A stretch of DNA of 64,000 nt from Macrosoma leucophasiata (GCA_036365455.1 JAWQUS010000026.1:15518001-15582000); one strand, 5' to 3'. Counted from the stretch's first letter, positions 52,481 through 62,920 are shown. Notes: generated by a model not told the origin, from the sequence alone. Program-made: numbers and translations.

Positions 52481-52630
52481 TAACTTAAATTACTATTTAT
52501 GATGATTGAACGGCCATTTTAATCGGTGCGGAATGTACACAGTTGATTATTAGACAGTCAATCAATTATACATTTATCGAGTGTTAAGCTCTCGAATTAT
52601 GCTAAACATTGTCTATAATTGATTTGATTA

Positions 52631-52999
52631 ATAATAATAATAATGGCAACCCATTGAACGTCCCACTGCTGGGCACGAGTCTCTCCCCTTTTTGGAGGGA
52701 GGCCTGGAGCTTACTCCACCACGCTGCTCCAATGCGGATTGGTGGAGGTGGGTGGGTTAGTGGCCAACCCACTGTCGGATGTTTTCAAACCGCCCATAAG
52801 GCCTCCAACAAGGTTTAACGACTGCTATCCATCGATAGCAACCGGGACCGACGGCTTAACGTGCCCTCCGAAGCACGGAAACGCGCATTTAATTTGCCAC
52901 TAGCGGTCACCCATCTCACTACCCGACCGCGCCCGTAGTGCTTAACCGAGCAGATCGCTTACGATCTACACCAGCCGCTGGGCCATGCGCGCTTCGCGC
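52631..52999 (-). mobile_element. 5S-SINE (family D), full length with exact duplication
   Basis: 369 bp. ATTGATTTGATTA stands at 52618-52630 and 53000-53012, an exact 13-bp target duplication. The minus-strand 5' end is GCGCGAAGCGCGCATGGCC. The 3' end is GGGTTGCC followed by (ATT)4-5. The 5S-like boxes are clear (GGGCGCGGTC, GATGGGTGACCGC). Confidence 0.95.
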
Positions 53000-53166
53000 A
53001 TTGATTTGATTATCAACAACTAAATACCTTTTATAATTTTATCATTATTCATTGAAATAATACAGTTAGAAATAATTATGCATTTATGAGATAAATAGTT
53101 AAAGAAATTATGTTATTATTATTCTGAATATTATTTAGTGATTATGGTGTTGAAAGTATCTTAGAT

Positions 53167-53374
53167 TCTTTTTTATGTAATTGAAGTGGCAAACAAGCAT
53201 GCAGTTCACATTGATGTTAAGTGATGACTGCAGCCTTTAGACATCCACACAAAGACCAAGGTCAAAATGCAGATGCGTTACCACTCCTGAACACTATCAT
53301 TTAGCGGCAAGTATATTAGGTAATGCGGTGGTGCCTACGCCCGCGAGCTCCTTCACTGGAGCTCTACCACCAGT
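53167..53374 (-). repeat. Family A element with internal deletion
   Basis: Both ends intact. The ~80 bp between CCACTCCTG and AACACTATCATTTAG are missing. Confidence 0.85.
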
Positions 53375-53396
53375 AACGTTCCGTTATAAATAAAGG

Positions 53397-53564
53397 ATTT
53401 CTATCGTATTCCGATTAGATGGTAATGAATGGTCCCGTTATAACTAACACAGAGGCAACATTTCATAGGCCTCAGGAGTGGTAATTGCGCTTTGACCATC
53501 GGTTTTAGTGGAGATGTCTATAGACAGCAGTATTCATTTACCACCAATGTGGATAATGAATACT
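53397..53564 (+). repeat. Family A fragment, old subfamily
   Basis: CTATCGTATTCCGATTAGATGG through AGGCCTCAGGAGTGG to ACCACCAATGTGG; the head and tail are missing. Confidence 0.65.
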
Positions 53565-53895
53565 CAGTGCCGGATTAGCCATATAGCAGGAGTAGCAAAT
53601 GATACGGGCCCCGCGCCATTGGGGGCCCCCGTGCCTGTGCCCAAAAAAAAAAACACAAATATGTAATACCTTAGCTATTCTCAAAGGGAGCGTTGACCAC
53701 TAATTATATTACCTATATTATTATGTTGCAAGTTGGCAATACCACAATACTTACAGGGGGAATCCCCTAAATTTGTTTTCGATTCCTTTTCGTAAATGTT
53801 GTTTTATTTACATCCTAAATTTCAGTAGGCAATGTAACTCTAGGGCCCCATGGTCACATTTGCTACGGGCCCCGCACCGGCTTTATCCGGCACTG
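53565..53895. mobile_element. hAT-like non-autonomous element, exact 8-bp duplication
   Basis: 331 bp with inverted ends CAGTGCCGGATTAGCC and ...TATCCGGCACTG. TGAATACT is present at 53557-53564 and 53896-53903, identical on both sides. CAGTG-type ends plus an 8-bp duplication define hAT. The subterminal regions contain GGGCCCCGCGCC in inverted form. No transposase. Confidence 0.9.
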
Positions 53896-53907
53896 TGAAT
53901 ACTGCTC

Positions 53908-54130
53908 TCTAATATATAAAATTCTCATATCACAATGTTTGTAACAATACTCCTCTGAAACGGATGGACGATCATTATGAAATTGTGTGTGTATATTTGG
54001 TAGGTATGAGAATCGGTTGTAATCTATTTTTTACACCCCGAAATGGTACGGCTGATTCTCACTTAACAAATATTTTTTTTTCGATTTTTTGAACATTTTT
54101 TTTATACCTCTAAGGCTGTAGTTCGTCGGG
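53908..54130 (+). repeat. Helitron-like 5' end
   Basis: TCTCTAATATATAAAATTCTC, ATATCACAATGTTTGT resembles the start of the element at 58634. It lacks a CTRRT end. Confidence 0.45.
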
Positions 54131-54187
54131 GCAGCAAGTTACAATATAAAATTTCAAGTATGATTCTTACAACAATGTAAGAATACT

Positions 54188-54385
54188 ACAGTCCTTCACC
54201 TAATTATATCTTCATCAGTTTATCCTGCAATTACAGAATGTCAGTGGTTGAAGTACCGCGACATATTTGTGAGGTTTATTCCGAGGGTCTCAGGTGCATT
54301 TCGGACCCTCGTCAGCTCCAATGACGTCACTGAAGCCGCCGTCTCGTTATGACATGTCCACTATGTGACCCGGGATTTAAGAGGA
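54188..54385 (+). repeat. Direct repeat F, copy 1
   Basis: GTCCTTCACCTAATTATATC, GTCTCAGGTGCATTTCGGAC, GTCAGCTCCAATGACGTCAC. It recurs at 55316-55515 in the same orientation, and the pair brackets the RT relic and a MITE. Confidence 0.8.
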
Positions 54386-54386
54386 T

Positions 54387-54757
54387 TTTTTAAAGATTTT
54401 TATGGAAACTTGTATCAACCACACTGGTGAATTTTGAAGTGCCGTGCTTGACCGACGCCTTGAGCGCCTGGAAAACGACTTGCCCAAATATGGTCAATTG
54501 AGTTGAATTTTCCTTCAAGAAAGTGAAGTCTGCCAGGACTGAATGTACGCTGCCTCCTAGGGTCCCGTCATCTAAATACCAACCGTAAAATTTGGAATTT
54601 AATTGTCGAATGATGGGGTGAATAGCTAGACTGAAAATGACTGGCCCAAGAGGATCACCCTGCTGGCAGCCGACAGCTGAAAATAAACAATGGTCCTTGT
54701 ACATTAATTTAGAATGGTGTCTATAACACTGCCAAAGAAAACTAAAAATGTTGGGGG
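54387..54757 (-). pseudogene. Reverse-transcriptase core fragment
   Basis: On the minus strand it reads SSPNIFSFLWQCYRHHSKL, SAVGCQQGDPLGPVIFSLAI and KFYGWYLDDGTLGG. GCQQGDPLGP is RT motif 4-like and YLDD is the catalytic box. The frame is open from about 54757 to 54390 (any ATG start is fortuitous). No endonuclease or flanking RT motifs remain, so this is a fragment. An invertebrate non-LTR-type RT is most likely; the exact clade is unsure. Confidence 0.75.
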
Positions 54758-54960
54758 AGCTGTTAATTATATTTATATTTTTACTTATAACTTTAATCTT
54801 TTTTTTATATCCATCAGCTATAAGAAAGAACGTTAACTGAATGTTTAGTTCACTATTATGGGTTACAGGTTTGATGACACTATACGATTATTTTCATTTC
54901 ATTGTTACACATTTTTCGATATTTTTCGGAAACTTCACATTTACCGCGTATATTGACTAA
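54758..54960. other. Unassigned AT-rich DNA
   Basis: Nothing recognised. Confidence 0.35.
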
Positions 54961-55106
54961 CCCCCTTATTCATAAACGTATTTTAGCTAAAGTGTTCCTA
55001 ATCACTCCTTTGTCTTTTTCTGTCCTGCACATTTGACAATGCAACTGACAAAGACAAAGCATTCTATAGCTAAAACGTATCTAATGTACGTTTATGAATA
55101 AGGGGG
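54961..55106 (+). mobile_element. 146-bp MITE, copy 3
   Basis: Same length as the other two copies and the same orientation as 34468. Interior CACATTTGACAATGCAACTG. Flanks TAA and TTT. Confidence 0.85.
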
Positions 55107-55199
55107 TTTGTTTTTATATTTTCACAGCTATTTTGTACTTAATAGTTCGGTCTAGATATTTTTAAAGACGCTTTTTACACAGAGGTTGTGTTTAATACC

Positions 55200-55296
55200 G
55201 CACAGGTTGTTCGTGACTCAAGTTATAATAACATCACGCTAAGATGAATAAAAGAGGGTTGGTCATTGCAACCGCGCGAAGCCAAGGCCGCTAGTT
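55200..55296 (+). repeat. Helitron-like 3' end
   Basis: Ends CATTGCAACCGCGCGAAGCC, AAGGCCGCTAGT. Confidence 0.5.
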
Positions 55297-55315
55297 AATT
55301 ATAAGATTAATAATG

Positions 55316-55515
55316 TCCTTCACCTAATTATATAATTCATCAGTGTTACCCGCAAATCCCGCATGTCAGTGGTTAAAGTGCCTCCACATATTTGTGAGCT
55401 TTATTCCGCGGGTCTCAGGTGCATTTCGGACCCTTGTCAGCTCCAATGACGTCACTGAAGCCTCAGACTTGTTATGACATGTCCGCTGTGGACTGTGGAA
55501 CCCATTTGGATTTTA
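55316..55515 (+). repeat. Direct repeat F, copy 2
   Basis: See 54188. The two copies differ by many substitutions, so the duplication is not recent. Confidence 0.8.
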
Positions 55516-55690
55516 ATGCGATGTGATAAGATCGGTTTTTGTTTATACAGGTCAATGTTATGTTTTTGTAATAAATTAAAGCCTAGTGTACGTCTGTATT
55601 ATATTGGACATGAATGAGGTGTAATTCTAATTTTAAACACTGTGAAATACTGTGAGGTTGTTTCACCGTAGCAAAATCTTTATGTCTTGG

Positions 55691-55808
55691 TAGTTTTTTT
55701 TTATGTAATGTAAGTGGCAAGCAAGCATGGACTTCACATAGATGTTGTGTGTGATGTGATGTGTGTGTGTGTGTGTGTGTGATGTGATGACTGCAGCCTA
55801 TAGACCCA
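55691..55808 (-). repeat. Family A fragment with (TG)n expansion
   Basis: 3' end and poly-T tail, with GTGTGATGTGATG and a (TG)n run (55759-55780) in the GATGTTAAGTGATGACTGC position. Confidence 0.75.
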
Positions 55809-55859
55809 CAACAGGGTCGGTTTAAGGTAAAAAAAACCGCGTTCGCAACCCAATAGATT

Positions 55860-55926
55860 AGCACCGTATTAGTAATAGTAATGTAGATAACATTGCACCC
55901 GTGCAAAGCCAGGGTGCATCGCTAGT
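55860..55926 (+). repeat. Helitron-like 3' end
   Basis: CATTGCACCCGTGCAAAGCC, AGGGTGCATCGCTAGT. The terminal stem GCACCC...GGGTGC is readable. Confidence 0.5.
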
Positions 55927-56000
55927 AATTGAATAAAATGTTATAATTTCGCCTTTCACGTTACTCTTGATCTGTTTGAGGAAATATGAGAAGATATTTG

Positions 56001-56238
56001 TTTATGTAATTAATGTGGCAAACAAGCTAGTTCACATCGATGTTAAGTGATGACTGCAGCCTATAGACACCTACACAAAAATCAGAGGACAAAATGCAGA
56101 TGCTATGCCACTTCTGAGGCCTAAGGTGTTATGTCTCTGTTCCGGAAATTACAGAGTCATACATTACCACCTGACCGGAACACGATAGTGCCATTAACAG
56201 TGCCCACGCCCGCGAGCTCAGTCACTGAAGCTCTACCA
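56001..56238 (-). repeat. Family A element with internal deletion
   Basis: Both ends present. The AACACTACCATTTAGCGG to CGGTGG part is reduced to GCCATTAACAGTGCC. Confidence 0.8.
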
Positions 56239-56610
56239 AATAATAATTATCAGACGTCAAGTTTATTTCAAATTGCCATAAATGAAAAATTTCTTGCCTT
56301 TTGAAAAATTAAAAATGCCGAAACTAAGCTCTTAATTAAAGTCGACTCAATCTAAAAACATGAGAATTTAAGCGCAGCACAGTAATTACTAAAATTTTAT
56401 TCACAGCTGACCCTATAAACCCTTACAAACGATTATAAGGAAAACTAGAAGTGGGTTTAAAAGATTTTGCATAAAAAAGTAGTCTTGAAAAAATCTAGTC
56501 TCAAATTAAAGCAAGCAAGGTACGAAGGGTGAGTAATTTTCTACTGAGCAACCGCTAAACATGAAGCTATGAAGACAATTCTGTACGATATGATATGATA
56601 TGTTGAACTG
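56239..56610. other. Unassigned AT-rich DNA
   Basis: Nothing recognised. Confidence 0.35.
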
Positions 56611-57240
56611 CCTCAGTATCCTAGTGGTAGCAGGCTACAGGCTACTACTACGCTGGGGTCCTGGGTTCGATTTTCGGGTAGGGGACTATCAGAGATAATG
56701 GTGTTATTTTACGCCTGTAATCTCCGAAGGGGTAGGCAGAGGTAAATGCATGCATTCTAGCATACATGCAAACACCCACGATTCACCGGTTATGTTTTTG
56801 GCCCATGTAACAGGTGGCGAGCCTGTTGACATCTCCGGGCACATTACCAAACTTTGAGGTACTGGGAAATTTCCAGAAAATTGAAAAATCTCAATAAAAC
56901 CAGAGATAAAGGACCTTACACCATTATCTGTGATAACCCCCTACCCGGGAATCGAACCCAGGACCTCAGTGTAGTAGAAGTGGCTTGCCACCACTAGGCT
57001 ACCGAGGCAGATAATGGTGTAAAGTCCTTTATCTCTGGTTCTATTTCTATTTTTCCATTTTCTGGCAATTTCCTAATACCTCGAAGTTTAGTAATGTGCC
57101 TGCATATATAAACAAGTTTGCCAACTGTTACATGGGCCAAAACGTAACTGGCGAGTCGTGGGTGTTTGCATGAATGCCTGGATGCATGCATTTACCTCTG
57201 CCTACCCCTTCGAGGATTACAGGTGTGAAGTTACGTTTTA
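56611..57240 (+). mobile_element. Family H tRNA-SINE (outer copy), interrupted
   Basis: Head at 56611-56704 (CAGTATCCTAGTGGTAGCAG, GGGTTCGATTTTCGGG) and body at 57010-57240 (CCTTTATCTCTGGTTC to GATTACAGGTGTGAAGTTAC). They rejoin across one ATAATGGTGT. Confidence 0.9.
56705..57009 (-). mobile_element. Family H tRNA-SINE (inner copy), nested
   Basis: Complete copy in the opposite orientation, inserted into the outer one. The duplication (G)ATAATGGTGT lies at 56694-56704 and 57010-57020, which shows that family H was retroposed within itself. Confidence 0.9.
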
Positions 57241-57277
57241 TGATATGATATTTTGTGAGCTACTACAAGTTTTGGTA

Positions 57278-57350
57278 CATCATCATCATCATCACTCCAG
57301 ACGAAAGACGTCCACTGCAGGGCAATCTTCCCCAAAAACATGCCATCTGC
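57278..57350 (-). repeat. Family E 3' end
   Basis: ATCATCATCATCACTCCAGA, GACGTCCACTGCAGGGCAAT, CTTCCCCAAAAACATGCC is the reverse of the family E end at 51580. Confidence 0.55.
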
Positions 57351-57604
57351 TGCCGGTCTATTAACAGGTCGTGCTCACGCTTATAGCTGTCCGTAACACC
57401 GCTGGATCTCCTCTGCAAGCTCGGGTTTCGACGATACGATTCTGTAGTCCTCTATCTTCAGTTTAGTTAGTGAAATAAAGTTTAAAGTATTGCCACATCC
57501 AAAAATGCATACACATTGCAAACAAGTAGCCATTACACCGTGCTGTAGGGAAATTGGTTTTGCACGCGCACTTCATTTCTCTCGTAAAATACATTTTTTT
57601 AACC

Positions 57605-57895
57605 CATAGATCAACACGGGCCACCGGCCGCGGCGGACTGGAGGGGAGTAGCCATAGCGTTTATTACCGATGCAAAACAGTCTATCATTTTTTGCGGGGG
57701 GAAATGCGTGTGACACACACGCACACTACAAAAATCGTCTATTACTACGAAACTCACACCTTCACTTTAACAAAATACAGAATCAATTTCACGCACACCT
57801 TTAAACATCTAGGCGACTTGGGCCTAGATTTGGGCTTGTACTTTGACAGAGGGGATAGCCTGCATATCGCTACTCCCCTCCGGTGTTGCTCTATG
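57605..57895 (-). mobile_element. hAT-like MITE (family C)
   Basis: 291 bp with ends CATAGATCAACACGGGCC and GGTGTTGCTCTATG. Flanking TTTTAACC and TTTTAACT agree at 7 of 8. Opposite orientation to the other copies. Confidence 0.85.
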
Positions 57896-58019
57896 TTTTA
57901 ACTATTCACAAGCTGTCGAACTGGTTAGTGTATTTAACGTTTAAGAGTGAATTGTATTGGAGCATATAATTATTAACAGCTAATAGCATTTATACGAATT
58001 TGTTGCGTTAAATATTCTA

Positions 58020-58115
58020 ATCGTATGGTGTGTGGTATGTCCAGACCGGGGTATCTTGTGCTCCACACTCTCTGCCTATCCCGTGTGGGACCTGGCGTGA
58101 AGATAAATATTATTT
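58020..58115 (+). repeat. LINE 3' end fragment
   Basis: One frame reads STLSAYPVWDLA then stop, matching the C-terminus of the relic at 3780 (STLSAYPVRDLA), followed by the same AGATAAATAT-type 3' sequence. Confidence 0.65.
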
Positions 58116-58274
58116 TTGTTCATTTATTATTTATTTATTTTTATTATTATATGCTTTAGGAAGTTTACTAAAATCTATTTGTATTGAATTAATATTTTAC
58201 GTTTTTTATAATTTTTTTCATATTTTTGGTATTAGATTATACATTATACAGTACTTACACATCTAGTTTTTACT

Positions 58275-58556
58275 TGTGGTAGAGCTCCAGTGACGGAGCT
58301 CGCGGGCGTAGGCACCACCGCATTACCGCCACTAAATGGTGGTGTTCAGCACTATCGTGTTCCGGTCAGGAGGTAATGTACGGCTCTGCAATTTCCGACA
58401 CAGAGACATAACACCTTAGGCCTTAGGAGTGGTAACGCATCTGCATTTTGACCTTGGTCTTTCTGTGGGTGTCTATAGGCTGCAGTCATCACTTAACATC
58501 AATGTGAACTGCACGCTTGTTTGCCACTACCCTGACATTAAAGAAAAGTTAACAAA
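58275..58556 (+). mobile_element. Family A element, near full length
   Basis: CTTGTGGTAGAGCTCCAGTG head; the TAATATACTTGCC segment is deleted; the tail is AAAGAAAAG. Confidence 0.85.
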
Positions 58557-58633
58557 TATCTTGATGCAACCTAGCCTAAATTTTCAAAGCTCATGGTTAT
58601 GCAAACCTTTATGTCCATGATATCATATATATC

Positions 58634-59464
58634 TTAATATATATAAATCTCGTGTCACAATGTTTGTCCTCAATGGACTCCTAAACCACTTAACCGATTA
58701 TAATAAAATTCGCACACCATGTGCAGTTCGATCCAACTTGAGAGATAGGATAGTTTAAATCTCAAATTATATCTTCTTAATATATATAAATCTCGTGTCA
58801 CAATGTTTGTCCTCAATGGACTCCTAAACCACTTAACCGATTATAATAAAATTCGCACACCATGTGCAGTTCGATCCAACTTGAGAGATAGGATAGTTTA
58901 AATCTCAAATTATAGTCGCAATTTTAATTTATTGCTAATTATTTGTCTGTTATTATTTGACATTCACAATTATCTGTTAACTCCAAATGATTCTAACAGA
59001 TGTCGATACCTTTCGATTGGGTTGAGTAAGTAATCAATAGATGGCGCTGCTATGGTAAATCTACAAACATGTCATTTAAGCTACATTTAAACAGCATAAT
59101 TACCACGTGTTGTTGACGCTATAAATTTTTATTTTGTACCTATTGATTTCTGCTTAATATCAAGTGTAAGAACATTTTAATTAATTGTGTTCAACGTACT
59201 TCCCCTTCAAATCTCAATAAAGTGAATTTGTATACCAACATCAACATTTTCGTCTTCGTTCGTAAATAATTTCATTGTACTAAAGGGTTATAGTAGTAGA
59301 AAGTCAAACAAGGAGATCACCAAATTTTTTTACAAATACCATCTGTGTGAAAAAGCATAGTGGACTCCGTGACTGATGTTCTCTTATTGTTCCTCTTAGA
59401 TTGTTTACTATAATGTAATATAACAAAAACTTTACCCACAGCAACGCGTGGCCGGGTCAGCTGG
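58634..59464 (+). mobile_element. Helitron-like element with duplicated 5' end
   Basis: 831 bp. It starts TTAATATATATAAATCTCGT and ends CAACGCGTGGCCGGGTCAGC, TGG(T). The first 143 bp are present twice in tandem (58634-58776 and 58777-58919) without visible differences. The 13-mer TATCATATATATC flanks both sides (58621-58633 and 59465-59477), which is unusual for Helitrons. No coding sequence. Confidence 0.65.
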
Positions 59465-59660
59465 TATCATATATATCGTACTGCAATATCGCATACAAAT
59501 ATGTTTTCATTAACGTCAAACAAAGTAGCGGCGAGGGTTGTTTGCATATTAAGTGGAATATGTTTACTTTCCTTTGTTGGTCGCTCAGAAATATTGGTTT
59601 CAAATAAGCAATTACTACTAATAATTACTAATAAAACTATTTTTTACTTAGATACCACCA

Positions 59661-59732
59661 CATACTGGTGTTGAGCCCCATTGTCGGAGTTCGAAGGCGT
59701 AGGCATCACCGTAGGCATTGCCTGATATCATC
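59661..59732 (+). repeat. Family A head fragment, diverged
   Basis: ACTGGTGTTGAGCCCCATTG, GTAGGCATCACCGTAGGCAT: a degraded nested-hairpin head. Confidence 0.5.
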
Positions 59733-59734
59733 AT

Positions 59735-60065
59735 CCCTTCGGCCGAAAGACTGTTGTACAAAAGCTTCCAAAACATTGTTATAATGAACGGTCCTGGGCC
59801 GCTCTCATCCAGCGATTGCCTGCAACCTTCACCAGGTATGTGGTCCATCTCGTGGTGATGCCGCCTACGTTTTGTACGCGGTCGTCATTTTAGAACTTTT
59901 CTGCCCCAATGGCCCTCGGTTTTTCGAGGCATGTCCCCTGCCCACTGCTACTTGAGTTTCACTATGTCGGTTACTTTGCTTCATATGCGGATCTCTTCAT
60001 TTCTGATTCGATCTCGAGAGCAACCCCAAGAATAGTTCTATCTTTTGTTCTCTGCGTGACTGAGC
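59735..60065 (-). pseudogene. Decayed LINE ORF2 C-terminus
   Basis: Minus-strand pieces RTKDRTILGVALEIESEMKR, then TRWTTYLVKVAGNRWMRAAQ and DRSL with several stops between. Same family as 10108 and 15205 but extending further upstream. Confidence 0.65.
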
Positions 60066-60129
60066 CCAGAGTGAGCGAGTATGTGGAGCGGGACGACATG
60101 TTGCACGTGCAAGGCTTGTTTGCTGCTAT

Positions 60130-60255
60130 CATTGTATTAAAAAATAGAGAAAAAAAAAAAATGCTGGTGTTGCAAATGTTCATAGGCGACGGTGACTACT
60201 GTCCATCAGGTGGCCCGTCTTGACTGTCAATCCTTTGACATAAAAAAAGAAAATA
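60130..60255 (+). repeat. SINE/LINE 3' tail of another family
   Basis: GGTGTTGCAAATGTTCATAG, GCGACGGTGACTACTGTCCA, TCAGGTGGCCCGTCTTG and an ACATAAAAAAAG tail. This resembles a common lepidopteran retroposon tail that ends differently from family A. Confidence 0.55.
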
Positions 60256-60915
60256 TAAATAAAAATTCTATATTAAAACTTAAGCCTTCAGTACAAACGC
60301 GTTGCCACTCAAGCTGAAGCCCAAAAGGACCTCGAATCTCGATGCCATACCATGAAAATTATACTCGTACCAATAAAAAATTCATGTATTTATAGAGGTC
60401 TATCCCATCACATTTTTTTTATTTCATACATCAAATCTGTCAAAACCCATTTGTTATCCGTCTTCCCCAAAAGAGGCTTTGTCTCCTAAAAGTGACATAT
60501 TCCGAAAAGACCCAAAACGGCACCCTCAAAGCTCTAATTTCCTTTCAATCTCCCAACAATATAAGAATATTGTAAAACCCCTCGATCCCATGTCAACATT
60601 GCATTGAAACTGTGAATTGATTTATGATTTTACAAAGCGGACCTTACGAGGTTGACATAAGGATTATGTTTCATAACTGTCCTAACAATTACCCCTTCGT
60701 ATTAATATAATATGATAACAAGAGGACCCGTGTCTGGACCACCTGTCCGAGGATATTTGAAGATGTTGTCTCTTGTGGCTTTAATGTAATTAAAGCAAAC
60801 TAAAATTCAGAACACAAAACATTGTCATTTCTCTCATAGTTGACATTTGCAACACGAAGGGAATTACCACAGACCAATCAGCCTTCCTTCTGGAATTACC
60901 AATACAATGTCAGTC
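60256..60915. other. Unassigned AT-rich DNA
   Basis: Nothing recognised. Confidence 0.35.
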
Positions 60916-61208
60916 TACTGGTGGTAGAGCTCCAGTGACGGAGCTCGCGGGCGGAGGCACCACCGCATTACCTAATATACTTGCCGCTAAATGGTAGTGT
61001 TCAGCACTATCGTGTTCCGGTCAGGTGGTAATGTACGGCCCTGTAATTTCCGGCACAGAGGCATAACACCTTAGGCCTCAGGAGTGGTAACGCATCTGCA
61101 TTTTTACCTCTGGTCATTGTGTGGGTGTCTATAGGCTGCAGTCATCACTTAACATCAATGTGAACTGTATGCTTGTTTGCCACTTTTAAAATATAAAATA
61201 AAAAAAAA
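60916..61208 (+). mobile_element. Family A element, full length
   Basis: Very close to the reference copy, tail AAAATAAAAAAAAA. Confidence 0.85.
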
Positions 61209-61237
61209 GCCCCGAAGACTTTTTTTCTATTGGTTTT

Positions 61238-61284
61238 GAGGAAAATTATGGTTAGAAACGATTCTTACCATAATTATTTTCCTC
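61238..61284. repeat. Imperfect palindrome, ACGA loop
   Basis: GAGGAAAATTATGGTTAGAA and TTCTTACCATAATTATTTTC, CTC pair with one mismatch and a 3-nt offset around ACGA. Confidence 0.75.
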
Positions 61285-61721
61285 ACTGTATTGCAAGCCA
61301 GTAAAATTTCCGTGTGAGTGATGAGCATTGTTAAGATATTGAATGTAAGTTATTGAAATTTTCAAAGTATTTTAGGCATAAAACAATACGTCAATGTTTA
61401 CAAAGCTGTCATTCGATCCATCAAACAAGTTTCTCAAACTTTATCAAAAAATATCCAGATGCGAATACTTCAGAGGGTATCAATTGCGTTTACTTTGACA
61501 TATTAATCAACGTATCAGTTGTTATTCGCTTTAATTTTATATTTATAAATCACAGACCAGGCTGATTGCCTACCGTCTAGTCGATGTTGTAATTAAACCT
61601 ATCACAAGCAAATTCTATTATTTCCAAGTGATTAAAAGAATTTTAGAGATTTTGAGTTTGTCGATTGAAAAATATATCTCAGTAACTTTTTATTTTTCGC
61701 AAGAACACATACGAATTAAAG
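61285..61721. other. Unassigned AT-rich DNA
   Basis: A 70-codon frame (61353-61565) without known motifs. Nothing else. Confidence 0.35.
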
Positions 61722-61815
61722 AAAAAGGCGGCGGCTGCTAGACTGGTTATCCTTTGGTCGCAAGTTCAATTCCTGCCCCAACTCAAATTTTTCTTTCCAT
61801 TTTTTTCTTTAATTT
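61722..61815 (+). repeat. Family I tRNA-SINE, decayed
   Basis: GGTCGCAAGTTCAATTCCTG (box B region) and CAAATTTTTCTTTCCATTTT trailer. The D arm is lost. Confidence 0.6.
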
Positions 61816-62008
61816 CAAAAGATATCTTATTATATTTTTATACTATAATTATTTAAGCGCTTTTACACATCTACCACCGTTTCGGTTCCTTGCAGTATGG
61901 GTTCAGAGGTCTAGAGGTATGTATAATTAACTCAGAGTATATATTGGGACCTACCTTGGAATATAATATGCCATATGGTTTCTAAATACATGATCACACG
62001 AGCATACA

Positions 62009-62366
62009 AATAATAATGGCAACCCATTATACGTATCACTGCTGGGCCCGAGTCTCTTCCGCTTTTGGGGGGAGGCCTGGAGCTTACTCCACCATTCTGC
62101 TCTAATACGGATTGGTAGAGATACGGATTAGTGGCCAACCCGCTGTCGCATGTTTTCAAACCGCCCATAAGGTCTCCGACAAGGTTTAACGACTGCTATC
62201 TATCTATAGCAATCGGAACCGACGGCTTAGCGTGCCTTCCGAAGCACGGAAACGCGCATTTTAATTTGCCACTAGCGGTCACCCATCACACACCCGACCG
62301 CGCCCGAGTCGCTTAACCGAGTAGATCGCTTCCGATCTTCACCAACCGCGGGGCCATGCGCGCTTC
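62009..62366 (-). mobile_element. 5S-SINE (family D), full length
   Basis: AGCATACA at 62001-62008 and 62367-62374 is an exact 8-bp duplication. The 5S-like boxes and (AAT)n tail are both present. The head reads GAAGCGCGCATGGCCCCGCG on the minus strand. Confidence 0.9.
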
Positions 62367-62372
62367 AGCATA

Positions 62373-62873
62373 CAGTACCCAACAAGAAATATTGCACATT
62401 GTTAGGGTTCTCCTGGGACGTTTAATAAAAATCGTGGACTGCATTCTATGCTGGTTTATTTTCCCGCTGAGCAGGGCGTGCGTCTGTTGCCTTCCGCCTT
62501 AAACTCTGTGCCTTCCGCGGTCGCGTAGGAAGACAGTGTCGTTCGCTCGGCGCTCGACTCTGTCCGTCGGCTGCGGTCGGGTCTCGTCACCCGCCGCCGC
62601 CGCCTGTCTCCCCGCTCGTCTCTTCTCGCGCGTATTTATGTGATCTCAACACACATCGAGCCTATGAAAGAGACAATCGGCTAGTTTCGACTTTGTAGAT
62701 CGCTGCACACTGCCTACGTAAGCACTTATAGTGCGCTATTGGTCAAAACTTGATCGAAATGGTCCATACCAAATATCACATAGGTATGGTTCGAAAGAGA
62801 TACTGCTCTACAGAACCGTACTAAGCCGAAGTCTCCTTCCTAAGGTCGATGTGCAATGTTTCTTGTACTGTTC
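62373..62873 (-). repeat. LTR-like or fold-back element with inverted flanks
   Basis: CAGTACCCAACAAGAAATAT, TGCACAT (62373-62399) is inverted at 62849-62870 (ATGTGCAATGTTTCTTGTAC, TG). Inside is a GC-rich block (62460-62630). On the minus strand a CATAAATACGCG TATA-like site is followed ~175 bp later by AATAAA, as in an LTR. The right part (62690-62830) is the reverse of the 15056 segment. No coding sequence. Confidence 0.4.
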
Positions 62874-62920
62874 TTTTGGGGTACCACACTAGTTTTGTGG
62901 GTCAAAACAAGCAATCTTCT

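Noticed and set aside
59909..60223. 104-codon plus-strand frame
   Set aside because: It is antisense to a decayed LINE C-terminus on the minus strand and ends in a retroposon tail.
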